From Echinococcus granulosus (taxonomy: Eukaryota; Platyhelminthes; Cestoda; Cyclophyllidea; Taeniidae), in the NCBI RefSeq assembly GCF_000524195.1, contig NW_020170388.1, positions 1,168,576-1,232,575 of the forward strand: 64,000 nt of DNA, in the 5' to 3' direction. The notes beneath the pieces are model-generated. The model was not told where the DNA came from. It did no database searches and saw only the letters and a list, made by a program, of their open reading frames with translations. Positions within the stretch are counted from its first letter, which is position 1. Every line of letters starts with the position of its first letter. Positions 40,201 to 52,200 of the stretch are shown here, one piece after another. A program made the translations under genes and the position numbers.

Positions 40201-43200
40201 AGTACAAGCCAGATTTTCTGTAAAAGCTGGCATTGAGATAAAACTCCACTTTTGCCACAGCATTTTGCACGTAGATGCAACATTAGATAGAACAACATAA
40301 GTAAAAATACCATATTCAAAGACGTTACATTCGCTCGGCTTTGGCTGGGATGAATACTCCTGACATCTCTGCAATGTGAACTACTTAATCGGAAAACTAG
40401 AGGCAATTTTTCCTTATAAAGTTGTAAAAGAAAAAAGAATACTATTAGAGCACTGTTTTGGATCAAAAACGGAAGTGAATAAAATAGTAGTTCACATCTG
40501 AGCCGTTAGACTTTTTCTGTAAATACGGAGGCAAATGGAAGTGGTAATATCCTACAAAAAGTTTATAAGAACAGAAGGAAAGTCTGATGAAAATAAAAAT
40601 ATGTCATATCTTAGACGGTGGTCCCCATACCAGTGTTACTATTAAGATAGGAATTAAGATAAATTAGTTGGAAGGAGGAAACTACGTTGAAAGATGTATT
40701 GTCGTTTGGCTTGGTTGAGAACAACTTAATGGTACACAATAGGTACAAGACACATTAACTTTGCTTCTGTAAGGCAAATCGGACAGATAGCATCACGAAA
40801 CTTTCCAAGTGAAGATGTGCTATTAGAGAGGAGTACCACAAGAGATGCTAATTTAGGTTAAAATAGGTCACTCACCAGAGACATAACGATTCTCTCCCGG
40901 AATGGGTCGATCGGTGGGTTGGTGACTTGTGCGAAGAGCTGCTTGAAATACTCGTAGATCAGAGGATCATATTCGGAAAGACAGGCCAATGGAATGTCGT
41001 TACCCATTGAGCCCAATGCCTCTTTTCTAAGGAAAGAAGTTTGAAAAAAATAGCTGTATTGGTTCAAAAATTCTCTAAACTACCTAACAGCGTTTCAAGT
41101 AGTAAAAATGCATTTTGTTGGCTTTAGAAATGTATTTCAAAATATTCTGCTAAAGTAATCTCTTTTATGTATCGAATCTAAAACTGAACTAAGGCACATT
41201 TATTCAAAATTCACTCTGATACCTTTTTAGAATTAAAAGCTAAACTAAAGGAATTGCGGAAAGTCCTACAGCGACAAATTGGGGTCAATGAATAAAAATG
41301 AGCCTGTTCGAAATAGAGAAAACACCCAGTACTTTTATATAAAAAATTGGTCCCACATATGCATTAACTAAATTTTTATGCAAACTTTAGAAAATGTAAA
41401 AATGATGAGTAGACTGGCAATGTCAGTTCGAAATATTCAAGGGAAACGGGGCACAGTCAAAGCTTTTTTACCAAAAGCAAATTATGTAAGGAGCACCTGG
41501 AGGCTAAAATGTAACGTCTTCTATTTTCTTGCCAATTTTACGAACGAACGACTCCTTTGACTTTTGCCTCTAATCTTATCAAATCATTTACAGCTCAGTG
41601 AGGGGCCAAAATCTAGAAGTGGGCTGGTATAAAAATATGGGCAAGCAACCAAAGTCCCCTCCGTCTAAATAGGAGGCATGTTGGGGACCATAAAATGTCC
41701 TTTCTGAAGTCGCTTTGAAGCTGTGCATTTAGCTAGAACACCTGTCAATCGTTAGAAAGACGGCCTACTGGCTTAACAAACTGGAAGCTACACGCTTGAA
41801 CTGCCTACTGGGTGAGAGAGGACAAGCAAACGCTTATTGCCTTGTTTAAGAATTACCTCAAATAATTTTTTTTCTGGTAAGGATAGTATTACAATCCATA
41901 GATTTATGAAAGTGTCGAGAAAACGCATTCTCAATAATACCTTAAAAACTGATTGACTTCATCATGAAATTGCGACAAAAGTGTAAATTATGCCATTATT
42001 GTCAGTTTCCAAAAAACAATTCTTTCCGTTCAAAGTCAGTTTACCTACGGCGACCACTTGCAACCAGGATCCAATGGATGCATTCAAGTGCCGTGCCGAC
42101 AATATTCAAATAGCCTCTACTGTGTCAAATACAAAATTAAAAAACTGGGATTTTACATGACACCGGGTTTTCAGTAAGGAAGCTTGAAAAATCTAATTAA
42201 GCTGGTTGCACCATCAATAACTCTATTCAAGACTTTTAGACATACAAAACCTTTCTATAGTTTTCATTTTGCCACGTCCAAATTAGTCATGAAGGCCATA
42301 TAATTACCTCATTAAATGGCCATATGAAGTATTTGTGATTGCCCCTTATTTCTGTGAATTTCAAATCGACTATACACGATCCAACTAATAGATTCAAGAA
42401 GTCATTGATTTAATGTTAATGTTTAATGTTAAACTCTAATGAGTTTCAAAACAATCACTTGGACCAATGAGATGTCACATTCAACTAAAAGCCATAAATC
42501 AATTTCAACGTGAAAAATTCTTTTCAATAGCCTAAACACTTGCAAGGCAATCTAATTTCACTACATTGCACCATTAAAGCGAATTCCTGCATTAAGATCG
42601 GGATCTTTAAGCGCTAAAATTGACCGCTGGCACTTTGACGGTTACGAAGAAAAGCACCACTCACGGGTTAGGATACTTAAAGAAAGGCGATCCGTAGTCT
42701 TAGTTTTTAGAAAATTTTAAAATCATCACTACTACCATGTTTAGAATACACTTTGACAGAAGCTTCACTGCTACCATTCGATCGGTTTTCAAAACTTCAG
42801 AAAGCATCAATGGAAAACCCTAGTTCCGAGAAGCTTGAGCAATTATTTTACACATTCATGTATGGGAAGATTTTGGTGAATTTTTATTAAACTGCAATGC
42901 ACAGTTTTATTTCTTCAAGCAAACCAGCAAAAAAATCCTCGAAATCTAGCACTAACCCCAAGGTATTTGAATATGTATGGTGGATTTGCAGGCTATTTGC
43001 TTCGACAACATAGAAAATTTGCCTTGATGCACACAGCATTAGTTCCCTGGTGTATCATGAATATGAAGTTAAATAATAAAACTTCGTAGAAGAAACTAGA
43101 ATGCAATGGGGCACCGTATAATTAGTTAAATAATTAATTTGGATTAACAATATGATAAGAGGTAATCCGCGAAGACGCAGGTTTATCGAGCATCATGAGT

Positions 43201-46200
43201 AACTTCTCCGAAAATTAATCAAACCCTTAAATTTTATCGGATTCGTCCCAGCTGCCTCTTTTGAAATATCAACGAAGAAGGTACTGGTTAGTGTGTATGG
43301 GGGGATACATGTAAAAAGCGGGAAATAGGCAGAAACAAATTTGCTTTACTTCATCCCATCTAATTCATAACCAAAACTTTCCGAATATAAGAGTAGATAG
43401 CAGGAATCATATAAATGGGGGCTAAATCCTGTCCAAACGCTTTTGACTAACAATAATTTCTGCAACTTTCTTGAAAATAGCATGAATCACCAAGTGAGGA
43501 CGCACTGGTTGCTCAGCATGGGCAGAAGGAGCATGCTCATGTTCTCCGGTGTGAACCCAAATAACGTCAAACGCGGGTCATGGGTGAGAGAACCGGTGGT
43601 TGTGGCGCCCCCGCCGTTGCAGTCGCCAGTGATTTCGGTTGTGGCATGCAGCGAGAAAGCCGCTACTTCTGCAGCATCAAATGGTCCTCGGGCCTCGTGC
43701 AGCTGCTCCAAATCTATTGCCTAAAAGATAGAAAGGAAGAACATGGAAAATATTAAAGAAATCACTCCACTGCTATTCAGATGTTGTCAGACAATCGATT
43801 TCATTGTAGCTATTCGATGTCAAACGTTCGGAAAATAGAATCCAAGATTGATTTATCGATGTTTAAAGTAGCAAAAGAGCAGAGATTTTAATAGATTCCG
43901 CCTTTAATAATTTGTAAAGTAAGGTGAAACTGACCAATACAAACATCTGTCTTCGTATGCGCTACACTTTACCATCGTATCAACTGAAACTGTATAAATT
44001 ATTTTCTTTACAGTAACTAGGATAAAAATCACTTGAAATCAATCTAACCATGAGGAAATTATAGTCAAAAAACTTTCATTAAGTCCTGGTTTGGGACACG
44101 ATCGTTCACGACCCATAACAACTGAGTAGCGGGGATGCGAATGGCGAAGGCTTTTGAACCGGAATTCAGAGTATTCAAACCACTCTTTAAAGTGAATCAG
44201 TTTTGCATCGTCAAGTACAAAAGAATTGATGCTTTTTAATCTAGCACACAGTCGTCTCCCGCGTCATTTGTCAACTCATAAAGTTTAATTTGCTCGCAAA
44301 GAGGGTGGTTAGGAATGTTAATTCCACCTTAATTTGATTACATGCTCCCAGAGACGAAGAACACTGCATAGGCATAGAAAGGGAGAGGAGGAAGGTGAAG
44401 TCGGCTTTGCCCCAAGGCATCACGTCGCCCAGGTGCGCGCGTGTATGCGTTGTCCCCTACCTTTCAGTCTGTCTTCTGCCTACCTGGTGTTTCTCTCCTC
44501 TACCCACTCTCTTATCGATCGAAGTGGGAGTAGTAGCAGTAAAAGCATTAGCAGAAGCAGGAGTAGCAACTCTTCACGCCAAACTCTCACCCAGGTGTGC
44601 AATCACTTTTGGTGGGAGAAGCATTTATAGCTAGGTCTCCATAATGCCTACTGAGCAAAGTTAATGCCCAGCGAAGTTGCTACGATCTTGCAAGAAGGTC
44701 ATTGAGTCAATAACCTATTGGTTGGAAATCATGACTTTAGGGGACGAACCAAATTTTGGCTGAGCTAATAGTTATTCATTTCACAAATCTAAAAAAATTA
44801 AACTGTTTGCTTTTCTGATAAAAATGTTCAAAATTCTTCTTAATTTGTAGTTATAGGATAGCAGTTTAATTGCATGAAATCAATCAAATTTTTGAACTTT
44901 ATCAATACTTCCTTATGCAGTTTTAAACATTTTTTAGAAATGCTGTCAAAAGGAATTGTCTGTAGACCAATGGCGCTCAAATCAACTCATAACTTGTGTT
45001 TCTTTCGTTAAAAGTGGTAGCTAGGATGAAGTTCGTCTGGCAAGTTGATGCCTCATATGAGTTGTCACCATGGTAATAAATACGGTTTAAAATGTTGTAC
45101 ATACTTTAAACAAAGTAGAAACAACGTTACTGCGTGCTTTCTGTGTGGAAGGCCATTGCAGGAGCTTCCATTAAAATGAAATTGGTTATAGCAGCATAAT
45201 GGGTACAGGGCGCTCCAAGCATCTAGCACTCCCAAAAAAATTTAAATGCTGCAAATGACTCGCAAAGGCAAAAAACATGATATCAATGCCTCGTCTGCTT
45301 GCGTCCTGATCTGATATTCCTATGTTCAACAAAGTGTTTACCACATTAATTTCTAACAAGCTGACAGTAAGCATAAGCACAAGCTTTTGAGACAAAAAAG
45401 ACATTTTCACAGATGGTGTTGGGAATCAGTAACAGCACTAGGAGTGGCGATTTTTTAAAAAGATATAAAGTAGAAAAAACAGATAACGATATACGCACGG
45501 ACAGACAGACTCAACAAGAGCTGTCTTAGAGACTAAAAATGTACTTGAGAAACATGCGTCAGAAATTGGATACTAATTAGTGCAAAGACAGATAAAGAGA
45601 CAATGGGAACTATAAACAACCCGGATGTACGTTAACATAAAATGCAACATAGTCCATAATCTTTTAACAAAATTTCACAAATTTCCCAGAATATAAAACT
45701 GTTTAATGCTCAACCGTTTTAGGTTTGGCAATAAAACTCAAATGTGGCAACTCAGTGAGCAAGTTTTCAGAACAGTCCGAGTTTCAATATTCGTTTTACG
45801 CATTTCAGGCTGTTTGCTCGCTACAGCGGCATTACCCAAGGCAAATGGGTAATGTTACTGAATAAACGTAGAGTATTTGCATAACTAAATGGAAGCCATT
45901 CTTCAAAGAATCTTCTGAACGTACAAATGGTCTTATAATGGAAAATCGAATAATAGCTATAGTAATAATATGCAAATATGCGATTGGGTAGGAATCAAAA
46001 ATGACCTGAATGAGCGGGACATCCGATATCAGATCATATGCCTGGCAATTTCCGGCATACCTTCACGGGTATTTGATTTGGCCAGCAGCATAAATTAGTC
46101 CAGCTGAAACAATGGTAGTTCTGTGCCACTTTAGAACCTAAATCTTTAATAAACAAAATTACTTAAAGTGGAAGGCATTACTCAGTATTATGCCAAATCC

Positions 46201-49200
46201 ACTCTATTCCACATAAAACGCAAATTTTGTCCTAAAAACTAGTTTCGATGGAACTAACAAGCATTAACCAAGTTATAATTCTCTGATAATTTTGGTTCGC
46301 TGATTTTGGATTAAAATAAAGTGAACATATCGATGAAAACGCCCAATCAAAATAGACACACTGCGCAAATCTACCACTGAACCACTAACCACAATGTACC
46401 TTCAGTGTGCGCAGATGCAACATCTAGTAATTTTATACATTGATAAAAGGCCAGGTTATTTTAATTGCAGCAGAACCAAATTTGGTTCAAAATCTGCATC
46501 CAAAAACAAACAATGCTCACGTGCCCGTATATTTGTATCCTTAAAGGTGATTTATCGATATGCGAACAGGTCAAACTTTCATAAACATGTTTGCACACCA
46601 AAATCGAGATCACGAAATAAAATTTTCTCTTCTGTTTTGTTAAAGTGGGCAGTGAGAAATGGTAAGGAAGAGCATGTAATTTCAAATCCGGATTGAGTCA
46701 TGACTAAGAATCCACGCGAATTCTGAATTTGTGAAAAGCTCTGCAATTGATTGGATCAAACGACTGGGTTTCCAATTATAATGTTCGCCGGTACGGTTTC
46801 CCTATGATTCTTGATAACCGATGCAATGTTTAAAGTTGAACGCATTTTTAAGTTGTCAGTTAAATTCGCTTAAAATAATTTTCATATTACAAATCCCAAA
46901 ATAAAGGAAGTATTTATAGATAAACACGGTGTGCTTTCGGAAGAATATCTTATCATTCACACCACTCAGACAAAATAATCTGAAAATGAAGCGACTAAAT
47001 GAAATCTGTACAAATACAGTTATACATTTTAGCTGAATGCGCATGAGTCTAATGAGACACGGTAGTGTTCTAGGTGGCTCTAAAAAGGCTTGCGTTCGAA
47101 TGAGAACAGTTTAAATGAGATTAACCAACCACAGCGAACTTGTGTCATCAACAGGATTAAAAATTAACACAGCCAAAGTTTTTTTCATTCCTCCCACTAC
47201 CTGCTTGCCCAGCTAGAGACAGAGGAACGAGTACAGCTCTCGTTCCTCCAATCTGGTTGGCAGCTTTTATTGAGCTCTGTGTGATTGTATGTATTTCCGG
47301 GAGACAAAACAATCGCCAAATTTGGGTTTTGGCATAACCTAAACTTAATGTGAAATTTTTGAGGTTGAGTGCATCGGTTTAGCTACAAAAAAGCTTTGAA
47401 ATTGCCTTCCGCGCATTGAAGCATAAGATTTCTTCCAAACAATGCCTCATCCTTTCAAAATAAACGATTGTTTACCCCTCTAAAAAGGGTTATAGTAGAT
47501 AGTAAGTTGGGTATTCAGTAGCGCATTTTACTTGTATACACTGCAGGATATAGTCCAATGATTTGCGTTTTTAATCCCCACCATCAAAATGAAATCATGT
47601 TTTTAAGCGCATTAACACAACTCAGCATCACTTCACTCAAATAAAATTTGATAGACCCGTATTTGTGAAAAGTTCGTAAATTCATTAACACAAAGTAATT
47701 AAACAAAAAATGCAATAATTTCACATAGCTGGTGCTGCTGTTAACAATATAAAATGTTGGAAACGATGGGACAAAATCGTCCCATTTTGATCAAAATTCA
47801 GGGTCTAGAGAGTCGGAAATAATTATTCAAGGCTCTCCACTAAAGTCTAATCAATGCAAAAGTTATTGTAGTCAAAGCCTTTTTATAAAATAAAGAACCT
47901 GCACGATTAACACTCCTTTTCTTAAAGCTCTGAAGAACCACCATTAGTATTAAATTGTAAAAATATACTCGAGTGGGCCATCATTCATCTATGATAAATT
48001 GAACACTTTACCTAAGCAAATCGGTCAATTATTAACCAAATCAACTTTGTCTGTATGGTTACTTCTAAAAAGCCCTAGAAACCCAATCCATCTGAAAAAA
48101 TATCACATGAAAAACTTTTTACCACTTTAGCACACTGATGAATTCATGGTCTTAAACATTCCACTTTCGAATTATTATACGCCAACATATTTCTAGCACT
48201 TGCTTTCAGAAAGTGGTCATCCTTGAATAAACACATATATCACCGGAAAAATAATTTGAATTAAAAGGTGTTTTAGTAAAACTCTTGAAGTACTGATGAC
48301 ACACTAAAACGAGAAACTTTTGGGATCAAATGGTCTTCATACAATTCATAGAGGACAACATTAAAAATTACTCGGTTCACACTAATTTTCCAATTTTTTT
48401 TTCATTTACGACACGCAGAAGAGAAGAATTTTTGCACGCATACACTTCTCAAACAGGTTAGAAGCAATGACCGCATTAACGCGTTAGAACTCTGGCCTTA
48501 ACCATCAATTTTGTCCAAAATATATAGTTTCTTCTTACGTTGAACAATATACTATCGATACCACTAAATTCAATGTATCCATGCTCCCCCCTTGACAGCA
48601 ATATTCAAAAAATGATTTGAAGTCCAAAACATACATAAACTAAAAACACTTGAACCACTGCAATTTGCTAAGTACATAATATCGAATAGGAGCGTTTCCC
48701 ATCAGGAATTCCAAATTTAAGGAACAATACGGTACAAAAACCTGTGACGTGAGATGACCGAGCGTTTTACATGAAATCGTTCTCCAAGCATTAGAGCAAA
48801 TGCGCCGAGCTACTTTACTGTCGTCGATCAAAAAATGCAGTCATTCTTAATCGGAATAAAAGATAAGCAGAAATGAACAGGAATTGAGAGAAGGCTTTAC
48901 GATTAAATGGTTTTTAAAGAGTCATAGATAGACAATGGATGTTCTAATTAGACCACTTTATTGCAAACAGTTGAACTCCGATCAACTTTGATGAAACAAT
49001 AAGATAGGCTTCCCACAATTAGTCCAACACTCTAAGTAAGACTGACCCCATACATGCATCAAAAACAAATTGTTTCCGCGTTTTGCGTTGAATAATAAGG
49101 TGAAAATTCCTTTTTATTAAGAACTTACGTTCAGTTTGCCAAAATTTTGGAGAGTAGGAAGAATTGATTCCTTTAATCTTTAGCCACGAATATGCAATAT

Positions 49201-52200
49201 CACTCACCCCTTCTCTAACCCATTCAAAGATTGGATAGCGGGAGGCGATGTCCTGCTTCAACTGCTCATCATTGAGTAATTCGCCGGCTTGTGTGTCCAC
49301 AATGAGCAAACGGCCCGGCTTTAATCGAGACTTAGCCTTGACACCGACCACATCGGGTAGATCGACTACGCCGACCTCGGAGGACATGTAGATCATGCCA
49401 TCGGTAGTGGTATAGTAGCGTGCAGGACGCAGACCGTTTCTGTCTAGAATAGCGCCGATGTATCGGCCGTCGGAGAAGACAACCAACGCTAAGAGTAGAA
49501 AAGAGCCGAGGTTATTCATTAGGAGCTTGAATACAGAAAAGGTAACTACACTGTATCCCTAAGATGGTATTATGTTTAATCCGTTTCAATTATCTGGAAT
49601 AAATTGAATTTCAAGAGGGTAGATAAGGCTTTACAAAAGTTAGGACGGCTTATCAAAGGATTCGAAGGCTGTAGAAATCATGTGACTCCAACACACACCA
49701 ACTATCTAAAACCAACCAAATTCGGATACCAATCTCAGTTGTTTAAATGATGCACGATTTATATATGAAGAAAAGAAAAGATCTTTTAAAAACATTTGGT
49801 GTCCTACTTGTCTCCCCACAATTACCACGTATTTCTGCCCAAAATCTTGAAATCCACTAGTTTTCAGACGATAAACATGAGGAATAGGTTGGGATTTGGT
49901 GGACACAACGACCAAAAATATAGCAGATACACCATGAAAGACTAATGATCGAAAAAAAAATTCTGAGTAAGGGTTCCAGAGGAACTGTTACTACAACAGC
50001 CACATATTTTAATCGATCTTTAGAGAAATTTCCACACAAATGGGAAGCTTTGAAAATCTGAAACTTTTTTGAGGCAAACGACAGCATATTTCGAGGAGCC
50101 ACGACTCTTGCAATGGCCACTGCTGATGTATAATTGAGATCGTTGAAGGACTTTTAATAGAAGACGGAGGCTACGGTGCGCGCAATACCTGCTATAGTTT
50201 TATTGATATATTGTTATTTTAGTCCGGTCGTCAAGCCCTTGTTTCCAACCTTGAACTTGCCTATACCGCTACAAAAGCATCCAGATACCCCTACGTGTTA
50301 CGACTACTTAGGCAGCAATTCGAAAATCATAACAACCACTTTAACTAATTCTTGCAGAGCATAGTGATTGCCTTACTACCATGCATTCCAAATGCAAGAC
50401 GACTGTATTTATCGCGTAGCTCTACGGTTTTAACCAGCCACCAAGTCACCCCAAATTCGGCGGGGAGTACATTCATAAGAAAGCAAAATCAGAGTTTGTC
50501 TCATAAAAAATTTGTCAAGAAAACACAGATTGTAGCTGCAAATGAGAGACGACATCAACTAGAACATATATTGTGCATTGCCCAACCGGCATCCATCGTC
50601 TATTAGCAAGAAAATGCACCGAAGTCGCAATTCTACAGATAACTCAAATAAATATGCGAAATTGAAAGCTACATCTCTTAATTAGGAGCAAATTGATGAG
50701 AATCTAGTAGAAATCCCGGGATATAAAAAGCTTTCCCTGATCCAAGGGGTGAAGCCATTATGATTGTATAATTATTGCTTTAAAAATCACTATAAGATGG
50801 AGTGATTCACCCTACAAATGGCAAGATCAAGGGATCCAGGAGACATTCTATTCTTTCCCCCACTAATAAATTGCTTTTGCTTTACATCTAATCAGCTAAA
50901 TAGAGCAGTAATCCAAGATTTCAACAAATCAAAAGGGGTTTGCATTTCTCGCTCTATTGCCCTTGGTTTTAAAAAGAATTCAAATTCCTAAAAACTTGGC
51001 AAAAAAGAAGGCTTTCTTCTCCTGTAATCCCCTTCTTGAAAGTAGAGCTTGATTGCTCGTTTGGATAAACAAACGGGTGAAAGCTTTGCAATTGCACCGC
51101 ATAGTACGGGTGGTTGTAAATTAAATTTAATGCAAGTTGTTGCGTAATCCCCTTGGAGTGTAAAATATGTCTAATATAGGACTAGTTAATCGGTAGATAA
51201 AGTAATAAGATGGCATGGAAACCCTGAAGCATGCTAATGCTGATCTAATAATGCTCACAGAATGTTCATATTTGGAAACAAATTCCCGAAAGGACTCCTA
51301 AAAGTATTGCAAAATTCAGAAATTACCGACTTCAACCGAACAACCTAATCACCAACCACACCCAGATAATACAGACCAAAGGCTTGAATTCAGGGAAGGA
51401 AACTAGCTGACTGTTGGTTATACCAATTAATCAGGAGGGCTTCTTTTCATGACTCGATATTTTTAATAACACTGAAAGTCAATTACTGGGAAAATTTCAG
51501 AAATTTGCCCTAATAGGGACACCAAGATGCGAATCCGAAAGGTCGAATCACTTTAGTCTATGGAGCCAATTTTGGACTGTGAAGTCGATTAAGCGAAGTG
51601 ATGATACTTGTATAAGGAAGAAAATGTTGATTACGTAATATCTTTGTGCCCAACAAAAAAGTAAATGGCAAACATTTATATAACATTTAGGCAGACGTGA
51701 TGAACAGAGTGATTGTGCAGACTGGCAATGTGGAGCACAGCCTTTGCGAGTTCCCATGATATAAAATTACGCAAAACATTAGATTCAATAATGACAAAGA
51801 ATGGTACAGGGAAACACTTTCTGTCCATGACATAAATGACATCATGGTGGTAGTTAAGGTAACAATCCATGAGCAATGGGCTGTGAAAGAGAACACCACC
51901 AGCTTCGTAATTGAAAACCAGACACCATGAAATTTGACCGTGGAGTAAAACATAGAGCCATGCAGACGAGAACCGGGAATCTGATTGGCAACTAGTCAGA
52001 TGTGAGAGTCAGGAATTAATGAATAGGGCAGGTCTAGTTTATTACGGTATAGATGAACTAAATGGACATTTATGTGTGCAAATAAAATTAATTAATTACA
52101 ACTACTCTGGATATTTTACGCTTATAGCCAAGAACCACCGATTTCAACCGCACTGGGAGGAAAAAGGCGGAAATTTGGCCAACTTTACTAGACCATTGAA

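Larger units (their letters stand above)
43721..49207 (-). other. Intron 9 (largest, 5.5 kb)
   Basis: Donor GTGAGT, phase 0. Mostly AT-rich. It holds a GC-rich patch (44330-44640), a degenerate 4-bp-period tract (about 45470-45610) and a 10-bp hairpin (47222-47248). No nested gene was recognised on either strand. Confidence 0.8.

Noticed and set aside
44334..44634. Two overlapping plus frames with Ser/Arg-rich ends as a real protein
   Set aside because: The bias is explained by AGC/AGT triplet words in the DNA, and no splice-linked partner exons or domains were found.
48291..48320. Hammerhead-ribozyme-like core (CTGATGA followed by GAAAC)
   Set aside because: The bases between do not form stem II and no flanking stems I or III are seen.
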